Part shown: in pieces, positions 1 to 5,377 of the stretch
Layout: each line of letters begins with the position of its first letter
How positions within the stretch are numbered: the stretch's first letter is position 1
NCBI GenBank assembly: GCA_013331015.1
Contig: DUHF01000146.1
Span: forward strand, 1-5,377
Length of the DNA: 5,377 nt
Source of the DNA: Methanoregula sp.
GTDB lineage: Archaea; Halobacteriota; Methanomicrobia; Methanomicrobiales; Methanospirillaceae
Reading direction: 5' to 3'
Position numbers and translations under genes: made by a program
The notes under the pieces: model-generated
Databases searched by the model: none
What the model was told of the DNA's origin: nothing
What the model saw: only the letters and a program-made list of their open reading frames with translations

Positions 1-18
1 GGAGCCACGAAATAACAA

Positions 19-28
19 TACATATATC
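19..28 (+). promoter_or_regulatory. Possible archaeal TATA box for the ATP synthase operon
   Basis: The AT-rich stretch TACATATATC lies about 45-50 bases ahead of the first start codon, in the only intergenic DNA of the window. Archaeal TATA boxes sit about 25 bases before the transcription start, which would put the start near position 46-51 and give a leader of roughly 20-25 bases that still contains the ribosome binding site. The A-rich sequence just before it (11-18) could serve as a BRE, but neither element matches the consensus closely. This is a positional inference; the true promoter could lie upstream of the window. Confidence 0.35.
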
Positions 29-61
29 CCAATTTTCCCAACTATTGTACTTGCCGTGAGA

Positions 62-67
62 GGAGGG
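62..67 (+). promoter_or_regulatory. Ribosome binding site of ahaH
   Basis: GGAGGG lies 4 bases before the ATG at 72, inside a longer purine run (GAGAGGAGGG). It complements the CCUCC core at the 3' end of archaeal 16S rRNA. It supports the ATG at 72 as the start of the first gene. Confidence 0.7.
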
Positions 68-71
68 TTGG

Positions 72-401
72 ATGAAGACTGAGGTCCTAAGAGACATCAA
101 AAAAGCTGAAGAAGAGTACCAGTCCACCATCAGCAGGGCTCAGGATGAGAAGAAGCAACGACATTCTCAGGCCGAGCTCGAGGCTGATAACCTGGTATCC
201 AAGGCGCAGAGTAATGCAGAACAATACAAAAAGCTGAAACTGGAAGAAGCACGGCACCAGGCGGCACTTAAGCACGCTGAAATCATAAAGAGTGGCAATC
301 AGCGCGCAGCGACACTCAAGGTGAAAGGCGAACAGAACCTTTCCAATGCAGTGCAGCTGCTGGTTTTGCGGTTTAAGGAGCAGCTGCATGTTAAAGCCTA
401 A
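72..401 (+). CDS. ahaH: A-type ATP synthase subunit H (peripheral stalk)
   Basis: This 109-residue protein is the H subunit of the A1AO ATP synthase, which pairs with subunit E in the peripheral stalks that stop the catalytic head from turning with the rotor. Residues 5-90 are almost entirely charged and alanine/glutamine-rich (K, E, Q, A), with no proline or cysteine, as expected for one long coiled coil. The end, AVQLLVLRFKEQL, fits the short hydrophobic C-terminus by which H subunits contact E. The length is normal for the family. It is the first gene of the operon, as in methanosarcinal aha operons, and its last 14 bases overlap the start of ahaI. The call rests on coiled-coil character, size and position, since H subunits are poorly conserved in sequence. 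Confidence 0.85.
   Translation: MKTEVLRDIKKAEEEYQSTISRAQDEKKQRHSQAELEADNLVSKAQSNAEQYKKLKLEEARHQAALKHAEIIKSGNQRAATLKVKGEQNLSNAVQLLVLRFKEQLHVKA
375..380 (+). promoter_or_regulatory. Ribosome binding site deciding the ahaI start
   Basis: AAGGAG lies inside the 3' end of ahaH, 7 bases before the ATG at 388. This favours 388 over the longer reading from 346, whose extra N-terminal residues look like out-of-frame ahaH coding, and over the ATG at 406, where the site would be 25 bases away. Confidence 0.75.
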
Positions 402-2376
402 GCGGATGAGCCGGCTTCTCATCGCCGCCTCACGGGACCAGATGGCCCCGGTTGTTGCGGAACTGTACCGCCACAACCTGTTCCACATCGAGGAGTATGT
501 CGATGCCGGGGCAGAAGGCTACGAGGGCTTTAAGATAGGTTCGCCTCTTCCAGGTGCAAGCGAAAAGTCCATCGATCTTATTAAGATCCGGGCTATGACC
601 AACGCCGTCTCCCTCAGTGCAGACGACGTAGATGCAGGGCCGTCCTGTTCACTGGACGAGCTGCAGTCAAGAATCGAAAAAGAACTTCCGGTTCTTGAGC
701 GGGAAGTCGAAGAGCTGACGGTCAGGCGCTCAAAACTCGACACCCGGGTAAAGGAACTCGAACAGAAGATCTTCGAGATCACCCCGTTTCTGGATGTACC
801 GGTTGACCTGAATCTGTATCACGGTTACAAGAGATTCTCAACCATTGCCGGTTACATCTCCCGCGATGTTACCATCACTGTTCCCCACGAGAAGCATGTA
901 GTACGGGGTAAAGAGAAGAATTTCCTTGTTGTGGTGTTCCCGACAGAGCAGCGCAGCGATGTCGAGAAGACCCTTTCTGAAGCCGGGTTCCAGTCGGTGC
1001 CCGTTCCGCAGGAGTCCGGATCTCCCCGGGGTCGCATTGACTTCTACCAGGGCGAGATCGCGACGCTGAACACGGAAATTTCTGAAATCAGCAAACACCT
1101 CGAAGACGTCAGGAACAGGCACGCAAGTTTCCTTGTCGCCTGCGAGGAACTCCTGAAAGCAGAAGTTGACCAGTCGGAAGCCCCCCTGCGGTTTGCAACA
1201 ACGAAACAGACCTTTGTTGCCGAAGGGTGGATCCCGACTGACCAGGTAACGGCAGTGACAAACTCCCTCGTCCATGTGACCGAGGGGAAGATCTATGTCA
1301 CGGTCTTACCCACAGACCTTGAGCACGACGCTGTTCCGGTTGAATACAACAACCCGGACTTTGCAAAACCCACGCAGGTGCTCATGGACGTCTATTCCCG
1401 GCCCAGCTACACCGAGGTTGATCCAACCCTGATGGTCTCCATTGTGTTCCCCATCTTCTTTGGGTTGATCCTTGGCGATGTCGGTTATGGTCTGGTACTC
1501 CTGGTATTGGCGCTTGCGCTCCGGAAGTATCTCAAAGGCGAAGCAGGCCAGCAGTTACTCACCGTTCTCAGGAACGCGAGCATATCGAGTATCTTCTTTG
1601 GTATCATATTCAGTGAATTCCTCGGGTTCGCAATACCCTGGTGGGATCCGCTTGTGTACTCCCGTCACCTGATGTCCGGTGAACACGGGGGTCACGGCCC
1701 GAACATCCCCGAACTGATGGTCTTATCCATCTGGATCGGTATTGTGCATATCACCCTTGGCCGGCTCCTTGGCATGTACAACCATGCAAAGCAGGATCAC
1801 GGTCACCACCGCACGCTCGCCATCATGGCGAATTTTGGCTGGCTTGCCGTGATGTGGGGAATCATCATTGCAATCTGGTCGGTTGCCGCAGTCCCGCTGA
1901 TGCCCGATCTTACGGGCCTTCCGGCGCTTGCATCCGTGCCGGGTCTCGGCCTTGGCCTGAATCTCTCCATTATCATTGGAGGAGCACTCATCCTTGTGGG
2001 GATCGTCTTCATTGCCCGGGAATCCGTTCTTGAGGTGATCGAGTTGCCCACGATCGTGTCCCACGTGCTCTCCTATGCCCGTATTGTTGCGGTCGGCCTC
2101 TCGTCGGTTGCAATCGCAATGGTCGTGAACTTCATGACCTTCGACATGTTCATCAATCCGGCGCTTGAAAATTTCTCAATTGTCAGTATCATTCTGATCC
2201 TCATCGGAATGGGGATATTCCTCTTTGGGCATACCCTCAATATCGCACTGGGGATCCTGGGTGGCGGGCTCCACTCGATTCGTTTACACTATGTTGAATT
2301 CTTCACCAAGTTCTACAAAGGTGGAGGCATCAGGTACAATCCCTTTGGGATGAAACGCAGATTTACGGAGGAATAA
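388..2376 (+). CDS. ahaI: A-type ATP synthase subunit I (a-type membrane stator)
   Basis: This 662-residue protein is the membrane stator subunit (homologue of V-ATPase subunit a, atpI/ntpI) that forms the ion path against the AhaK ring and anchors the peripheral stalks. Residues 1 to about 345 form the soluble N-terminal part, with coiled-coil arms near residues 88-130 and 218-258. About eight membrane segments follow (roughly 347-365, 366-382, 393-414, 442-464, 481-503, 525-544, 558-582, 596-630). The signature FFGLILGDVGYG lies at the first hairpin. The SYAR motif gives Arg565, equivalent to the essential Arg735 of yeast Vph1, and GLHSIRLHYVE near the end gives Arg632 (Vph1 Arg799) and Glu637. 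I chose the ATG at 388 because MLKPKRMSRL fits the usual family N-terminus and a ribosome binding site precedes it. Translation is probably coupled to ahaH through the overlap. Two histidine clusters (residues 427-436 and 466-474) flank the fourth membrane segment. Confidence 0.96.
   Translation: MLKPKRMSRLLIAASRDQMAPVVAELYRHNLFHIEEYVDAGAEGYEGFKIGSPLPGASEKSIDLIKIRAMTNAVSLSADDVDAGPSCSLDELQSRIEKELPVLEREVEELTVRRSKLDTRVKELEQKIFEITPFLDVPVDLNLYHGYKRFSTIAGYISRDVTITVPHEKHVVRGKEKNFLVVVFPTEQRSDVEKTLSEAGFQSVPVPQESGSPRGRIDFYQGEIATLNTEISEISKHLEDVRNRHASFLVACEELLKAEVDQSEAPLRFATTKQTFVAEGWIPTDQVTAVTNSLVHVTEGKIYVTVLPTDLEHDAVPVEYNNPDFAKPTQVLMDVYSRPSYTEVDPTLMVSIVFPIFFGLILGDVGYGLVLLVLALALRKYLKGEAGQQLLTVLRNASISSIFFGIIFSEFLGFAIPWWDPLVYSRHLMSGEHGGHGPNIPELMVLSIWIGIVHITLGRLLGMYNHAKQDHGHHRTLAIMANFGWLAVMWGIIIAIWSVAAVPLMPDLTGLPALASVPGLGLGLNLSIIIGGALILVGIVFIARESVLEVIELPTIVSHVLSYARIVAVGLSSVAIAMVVNFMTFDMFINPALENFSIVSIILILIGMGIFLFGHTLNIALGILGGGLHSIRLHYVEFFTKFYKGGGIRYNPFGMKRRFTEE
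2367..2372 (+). promoter_or_regulatory. Strong ribosome binding site of ahaK
   Basis: GGAGGA overlaps the last codons of ahaI and sits 7 bases before the ATG at 2380. Together with the AHaH site it is the best match to the anti-Shine-Dalgarno sequence in the window, and its spacing is better. That fits the need for many rotor subunits per enzyme; the link to stoichiometry is inference. Confidence 0.75.
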
Positions 2377-2379
2377 ATT

Positions 2380-2655
2380 ATGGCAGCAGAAGCAATAGTA
2401 GCAGCAGTTGATGTAGGAATGACCGTTGAACAGATCGCAGCATCGCAGCTGGGAATGAAGGCGATTGGCGCAGGTATTGCCGTGGGGCTCACGGGTATCG
2501 GTTCCGGTGTCGCCGAGATGGGAATCGGGTCAGCCGCAGTCGGTGCCGTGGCCGAGAACAAGGATATGTTCGGTCTCGCCCTGCTCTTCACCGTTATCCC
2601 TGAAACCATTGTTATCTTCGGTCTTGTCGTCGCTCTCCTGCTGTTATTCGTATAA
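2380..2655 (+). CDS. ahaK: A-type ATP synthase subunit K (rotor ring c subunit)
   Basis: This 91-residue proteolipid forms the rotor ring that carries the coupling ion across the membrane. It has one hairpin: helix 1 about residues 27-57, rich in small residues with glycine repeats (GIGSGVAEMGIGSAAVGAVAE), a short polar loop near 59-63, and helix 2 about 64-91. The ion-binding carboxylate is Glu75 in IPETIVIFGLV. Helix 1 places Glu46 where the Na+-binding Gln32 of the Ilyobacter tartaricus c subunit aligns by eye, with Thr76 and Phe80 at the positions of Ser66 and Tyr70. This is the simple 8-9 kDa form, unlike the duplicated, triplicated or more highly repeated rotor subunits known from some other methanogens. 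About 25 residues precede helix 1, a rather long N-terminus. The gene starts 3 bases after ahaI and lies before ahaE, the usual position. Confidence 0.96.
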   Translation: MAAEAIVAAVDVGMTVEQIAASQLGMKAIGAGIAVGLTGIGSGVAEMGIGSAAVGAVAENKDMFGLALLFTVIPETIVIFGLVVALLLLFV

Positions 2656-2667
2656 CCGGAGCGGACA

Positions 2668-3318
2668 ATGGTAGCCGAAGTAAAAGAACAGGAGGTCTGC
2701 CCCAATTGCGGCCATGTTCATACCCCCGGGGATGCAAACATCGGCCTTGAGAAGCTCGTCAGGGAGATCAGGGAAAAGGCACATGCCGAAGCGGAAAAGA
2801 TCCGCGCAGAGGCAAAAGCCGCTTCCGATCAGATCCTTGTTGCGGCAGGAAAGCGGTCCGAAGCAATCAAGCTGACTGCAAACGAGGAGGTCGATAAACA
2901 GACCCTCCATATCGTCAGCCAGGATGTTTCGGCCGCAAACCTGCTCGTCAAGCGCGAGCTCCTCAATACCCAGAAAGCGCTCCTTGACCTGGTGTATGAG
3001 CACACCCGGAAAGAAATTGCCGCACTTCCCGAGAGCTTCCACCGTGAAGCTATCAAAAAGCTCCTCACGGAAGCCAAGAAGGAGATCCCTGCAGGCAAAG
3101 TCTATTGCAATTCCCGCGATGTTGCCGCTGCAAAGGCGCTCATTGCCGAGAACCCGGAACTTGCCAGGTATACTGTCGGGGCACCTGTCGATATCGACGG
3201 GGGAATTCTCATCGAGGGAGAAGGGGCCGCATTGCAGATCGACTACAGTTATCGCACAATCCTTGCGAAAGTCTGGGAATCCGGGTTGAAAGATGCATCC
3301 GATATCCTGTTTGGATAA
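2668..3318 (+). CDS. ahaE: A-type ATP synthase subunit E (peripheral stalk) with Cys/His N-terminal extension
   Basis: This 216-residue protein is subunit E, the partner of AhaH in the peripheral stalk, whose C-terminal globular domain binds the top of the A3B3 head. Residues 26-110 form the coiled-coil arm, starting at GLEKLVREIREKAHAEAEKI, which is where many archaeal E subunits begin. Residues 115-216 form the globular domain, with the family pattern GGILIEGEGAALQIDYSY and the terminal DILFG. The first 25 residues are an extension carrying Cys11, Cys14, His16 and His18 (CPNCGHVH), like one knuckle of a zinc-ribbon. The ATG at 2668 follows GGAG (2658-2661) by 6 bases, and I see no ATG or GTG start at the usual family N-terminus, so the extension appears genuinely translated. 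The gene follows ahaK after 12 bases and precedes ahaC by 12. Function of the extension is unknown. Confidence 0.94.
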   Translation: MVAEVKEQEVCPNCGHVHTPGDANIGLEKLVREIREKAHAEAEKIRAEAKAASDQILVAAGKRSEAIKLTANEEVDKQTLHIVSQDVSAANLLVKRELLNTQKALLDLVYEHTRKEIAALPESFHREAIKKLLTEAKKEIPAGKVYCNSRDVAAAKALIAENPELARYTVGAPVDIDGGILIEGEGAALQIDYSYRTILAKVWESGLKDASDILFG

Positions 3319-3330
3319 GGGGGTAAACGT

Positions 3331-4386
3331 ATGGTTGGGGTGAGAGGTATCTCAGCACCGTACATTTACGTATGTACCAGGATGCGGGTAAGGAAGGCCA
3401 AGCTCATTCCTAAGGAGGAATACCAGCGGATGCTCAACATGGGTCTTCCTGAGATTACCCGAATCATCGGTGAAACCGAATACAAACAGGAGATTGACGA
3501 GCTCGGTACAACCTTCAAGGGGATTGATTTAATCGAGGTGGCCCTGAGCTGGAACCTTGCCAAGGAATACCAGAAGATCCAGGAGATCACGCCCGGGAAT
3601 TTAAAACAGTTCACGCAGGCATATCTCCGCCGCTGGGATATCCAGAATGTCCTGACTATCTTCAGGGGCAGGATGCAGGGTTCAGCGACTGGCAAGATCA
3701 AGGAGATCCTTGTTCCTGCCGGGAGTCTTGATACCAAAGCTCTCGATCGCCTCCTTGCTGAGGATAATCCGGAACGGATCATTGAGGCTCTCAAGGGCCA
3801 CCACATGTATCCGGTTCTTGTACGGGAATATCCCTATGCAAAGGAGAGCGGATCGTTCTCACGGATGGAGAATGAGCTGTTCAAGCAGTTCTACGCTGAG
3901 ATAATTACCGGTGCAGAGAGCGGGATCAAGGGTGGCAACCTGTTCCTTGATTTCATCAGGCTTGATATCGATGTGAAAAATTTAAAAACCCTGTTCCGGC
4001 TGCGGGCAGATGCTTGCGAAGAGGATGCCCGGGAGATGTACATCCCCGGCGGCGCCCTCTCCGCGACGAACTTCTCGAACCTGATTCTTATCCGGAATCA
4101 GGGAGAATTCATCGATATGCTCAAGGGATTGTACCGCCAGAAGGCACTCCTCGCCCTCCTGGATGAGATCCGCGAGGAGAAGACCTTCCGCGATGCGGAG
4201 ATCCGCTTAACAAGGGTTCAGCTCGAGCAGATGGAACGGATGAGCAAGCGCCATCCCATATCGATCCACCCCATCCTCGTCTATCTCGAGAAGAAGAAGT
4301 ACGAAGTCTTCAACCTGCGGGCGCTCGCACGGGGCAAGGAGTCAAAACTCCCCTCGGAGAAGATCGTGAATTACCTGGTGATGTAA
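3331..4386 (+). CDS. ahaC: A-type ATP synthase subunit C (rotor-to-shaft socket, V-ATPase d homologue)
   Basis: This 351-residue protein belongs to the AC39/V-ATPase subunit d family (ntpC/atpC in other naming). It sits as a funnel-shaped socket on the cytoplasmic face of the AhaK ring and joins it to the central shaft of AhaD and AhaF. It is soluble and largely helical. The N-terminal pattern YIYVCTRMRVRKAKLI (residues 11-26), the stretch LRRWDIQNVLTIFRGR, and the repeat-like DIDVKNLKTLFRLRA further on are family landmarks; these related segments reflect the internal repeat of the fold. Length is typical. The ATG at 3331 follows a G-run (3319-3323) by 7 bases, a weaker site than that of ahaK. 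Another AAGGAGGA at 3412-3419 precedes the in-frame Met34, but starting there would remove a conserved N-terminal segment. The gene ends 1 base before ahaF. Confidence 0.95.
   Translation: MVGVRGISAPYIYVCTRMRVRKAKLIPKEEYQRMLNMGLPEITRIIGETEYKQEIDELGTTFKGIDLIEVALSWNLAKEYQKIQEITPGNLKQFTQAYLRRWDIQNVLTIFRGRMQGSATGKIKEILVPAGSLDTKALDRLLAEDNPERIIEALKGHHMYPVLVREYPYAKESGSFSRMENELFKQFYAEIITGAESGIKGGNLFLDFIRLDIDVKNLKTLFRLRADACEEDAREMYIPGGALSATNFSNLILIRNQGEFIDMLKGLYRQKALLALLDEIREEKTFRDAEIRLTRVQLEQMERMSKRHPISIHPILVYLEKKKYEVFNLRALARGKESKLPSEKIVNYLVM
4377..4382 (+). promoter_or_regulatory. Ribosome binding site of ahaF
   Basis: GGTGAT overlaps the last sense codons of ahaC, 5 bases before the ATG at 4388. 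It pairs with AUCACC at the end of archaeal 16S rRNA, a common archaeal variant of the GGAGG site. Its position suggests that ribosomes finishing ahaC restart on ahaF. Confidence 0.65.
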
Positions 4387-4387
4387 G

Positions 4388-4693
4388 ATGGATATCGCAG
4401 TAATCGGTAACAGTGAGTTCATCCTCGGGTTCCGTCTCGCAGGCATCCATAAGACCTATGCAGCGGAAAATGACGAGAAGCTCGTTGAGCATATCACCGG
4501 CGTATTGCAGGATAACGAGGTTGCAATCCTCGTCCTCAATGCAAGCGACATGGAGAAAGTTCCGCGCAAGCTTCGCGCTACGCTGGAAAACTCCGTCAAA
4601 CCGACGGTCATAGCGATAGGCGGCGGCGACGAAGGCGGGCTCTCCATGCGGGAGAAAATCAAGAGATCGGTGGGTGTTGATCTGTGGAAGTAA
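4388..4693 (+). CDS. ahaF: A-type ATP synthase subunit F (central stalk)
   Basis: This 101-residue protein is subunit F, a small Rossmann-like protein that binds subunit D in the rotating central stalk and can alter ATPase activity by extending its C-terminal helix. Family landmarks are the start MDIAVIGNSEFILGFRLAGI, the strand EVAILVLNASDM near residues 44-55, the strand PTVIAIGGG at 72-80, and the end IKRSVGVDLWK, whose V-G-V-D-L-W is characteristic. Length is normal. The GNSEF segment replaces the more common GD-x-[DE] of many homologues, a minor change. The gene starts 1 base after ahaC, and its final 10 bases overlap the GTG start of ahaA, so production of F and A is probably coupled. 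Confidence 0.95.
   Translation: MDIAVIGNSEFILGFRLAGIHKTYAAENDEKLVEHITGVLQDNEVAILVLNASDMEKVPRKLRATLENSVKPTVIAIGGGDEGGLSMREKIKRSVGVDLWK
4673..4676 (+). promoter_or_regulatory. Likely ribosome binding site of ahaA
   Basis: GGTG lies inside the end of ahaF, 7 bases before the GTG at 4684, within the purine/T-rich GGTGGGTGTTGAT. It matches part of the GGTGAT type site but is short. Coupling to the end of ahaF translation may contribute more than this site itself. Confidence 0.45.
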
Positions 4694-5377
4694 AAGAGAA
4701 GAAAACCAAAGAGACAAAACAAGGGGTTCTCAAAAGAATCGCCGGCCCTGTCGTTACGGCAGTCAACCTTGACGCCCACATGTATGATGTGGTGAAGGTC
4801 GGCAAAGAAGAGCTGATGGGAGAAGTCATCAAGATCGAAGGCAACAACGTCATCATTCAGGTGTACGAGGATACCTCCGGTATCCGCCCGGGCGAACCGG
4901 TCTCGAACACCGGCCTCTCGCTTGCCGTTGAACTGGGTCCGGGCCTCCTGACCAGTATCTACGACGGTATCCAGCGCCCGCTGTCGGTGCTCGTCGACAA
5001 GATGGGAAACTTCATCCAGCGCGGTGTCTCGGCACCGGGACTCTCTCATGAAAAGAAGTGGACGTTCAAGCCGGTTGCAAAGGTCGGCCAGACCGTGGAA
5101 CCGGGTGCAATCCTTGGCGAGGTCCAGGAGACCAACATCGTCCATAAGGTCATGCTGCCCCCCAATGCAAAGCCGGGGAAGGTCAAGGTCATCAAGAGCG
5201 GGGACTTCACCGTTGACGAGATCGTCTGCGTTCTCGAAGACGGCCGCGAGTACCCGATGATGCAGCGCTGGCCGGTCCGTGTCCCCCGTCCCGTGAAAGA
5301 GAAGTTAAACCCGACGATCCCGCTGATCACCGGTCAGCGGATCCTCGATGGTCTCTTCCCGATTGCAAAGGGCGGCA
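4684..5377 (+). CDS. ahaA: A-type ATP synthase catalytic subunit A, N-terminal part (cut by window end)
   Basis: This is the first 231 residues of the catalytic A subunit (atpA; V-ATPase A homologue, usually near 580 residues), which makes ATP from ADP and phosphate in the A3B3 head. Residues 14-80 form the N-terminal beta-barrel (GVLKRIAGPVVTAV, then GEVIKIEG and SGIRPGEPV). Residues about 85-200 include PGLLTSIYDGIQRPL and the 'non-homologous region' insert found in A subunits but not in F-type beta. The last residues, TGQRILDGLFPIAKGG, run straight into where the P-loop (GPFGSGKT in this family) should follow, so the catalytic motifs lie outside the window. The start is GTG at 4684: an in-frame TGA at 4678-4680 excludes anything further upstream, and the next in-frame ATG, at 4780, would delete the conserved GPVVTA segment. 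The reading overlaps ahaF by 10 bases and is open to the window edge. Confidence 0.96.
   Translation, partial: MEVKEKKTKETKQGVLKRIAGPVVTAVNLDAHMYDVVKVGKEELMGEVIKIEGNNVIIQVYEDTSGIRPGEPVSNTGLSLAVELGPGLLTSIYDGIQRPLSVLVDKMGNFIQRGVSAPGLSHEKKWTFKPVAKVGQTVEPGAILGEVQETNIVHKVMLPPNAKPGKVKVIKSGDFTVDEIVCVLEDGREYPMMQRWPVRVPRPVKEKLNPTIPLITGQRILDGLFPIAKGG

Noticed and set aside
31..40. T-run AATTTTCCCA as a terminator of an upstream gene
   Set aside because: The run is only four T with no stable hairpin before it, and no upstream gene is visible in the window.
346..387. Longer N-terminus of ahaI starting at ATG 346
   Set aside because: The extra residues (MQCSCWFCGLRSSC) are cysteine-rich and come from reading the 3' end of ahaH in another frame. 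The ribosome binding site and the family start point to 388.
72..401. Different base and codon composition of ahaH compared with its neighbours
   Set aside because: It looks more A-rich, but this follows from the Lys/Glu/Gln-rich coiled coil. The gene sits in its normal operon position, so transfer is not indicated.
838..1275. Minus-strand reading frame of 145 residues within ahaI
   Set aside because: It is wholly antisense to the conserved soluble domain of AhaI, has no recognisable motif, and lacks its own intergenic space or convincing promoter.
1472..1672. Out-of-frame plus-strand reading frame inside ahaI
   Set aside because: It overlaps the membrane hairpin coding with the FFGLILGDVGYG signature. 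Its translation is Ser/Tyr/Trp-rich with no family resemblance.
2383..2411. GCAGCAG-like repeats at the start of ahaK
   Set aside because: They encode an Ala/Glu/Val-rich N-terminus, are imperfect and short, and are not a tandem repeat array.
4456..5145. A 229-residue open reading frame on the minus strand under ahaF and ahaA
   Set aside because: It runs opposite two clearly recognised conserved genes, has low-complexity Ser/Arg/Phe-rich composition, and shows no family motif. It is a shadow of biased codon use.

Overview
The window is the first part of an archaeal A1AO-type (A/V-type) ATP synthase operon, all on the + strand and tightly packed. In methanogen nomenclature the order is ahaH-ahaI-ahaK-ahaE-ahaC-ahaF-ahaA, with ahaA cut off by the right edge. 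This is the gene order known from Methanosarcina (ahaHIKECFABDG), so ahaB and ahaD would be expected just beyond the window. The archaeal subunit set, a single-hairpin rotor subunit, a moderately GC-rich sequence and Shine-Dalgarno sites matching the archaeal 16S 3' end (GGAGG and GGTGAT types) point to a euryarchaeal methanogen. The wording of AhaA and AhaF most resembles what I recall of Methanomicrobiales (Methanoregula/Methanospirillum-like); that taxonomic placement is an inference, not a search result.

Layout: bases 1-71 are a short AT-rich leader with a possible TATA element and a good ribosome binding site. Then follow ahaH (72-401, peripheral stalk), ahaI (388-2376, membrane stator), ahaK (2380-2655, rotor ring), ahaE (2668-3318, peripheral stalk), ahaC (3331-4386, central stalk socket), ahaF (4388-4693, central stalk) and ahaA (4684-5377, catalytic subunit, first 231 residues only). 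Spacers are 1-12 bases or negative (overlaps of 14 and 10 bases), so the genes are almost certainly co-transcribed and partly translationally coupled. No stretch longer than 71 bases lacks a gene.

How they work together: AhaI and the AhaK ring form the ion path in the membrane. Ion flow turns the ring, AhaC couples the ring to the central shaft (AhaF plus AhaD), and rotation drives ATP formation in the A3B3 head. AhaE/AhaH coiled-coil stalks hold the head still against AhaI.

This is a core energy-metabolism operon, and I found no new multi-gene system in it. The points most worth a second look are a CxxC-x-H-x-H cluster in an N-terminal extension of AhaE, a two-carboxylate pattern in the rotor subunit AhaK that bears on Na+ versus H+ coupling, and a forced GTG start for ahaA inside the end of ahaF.
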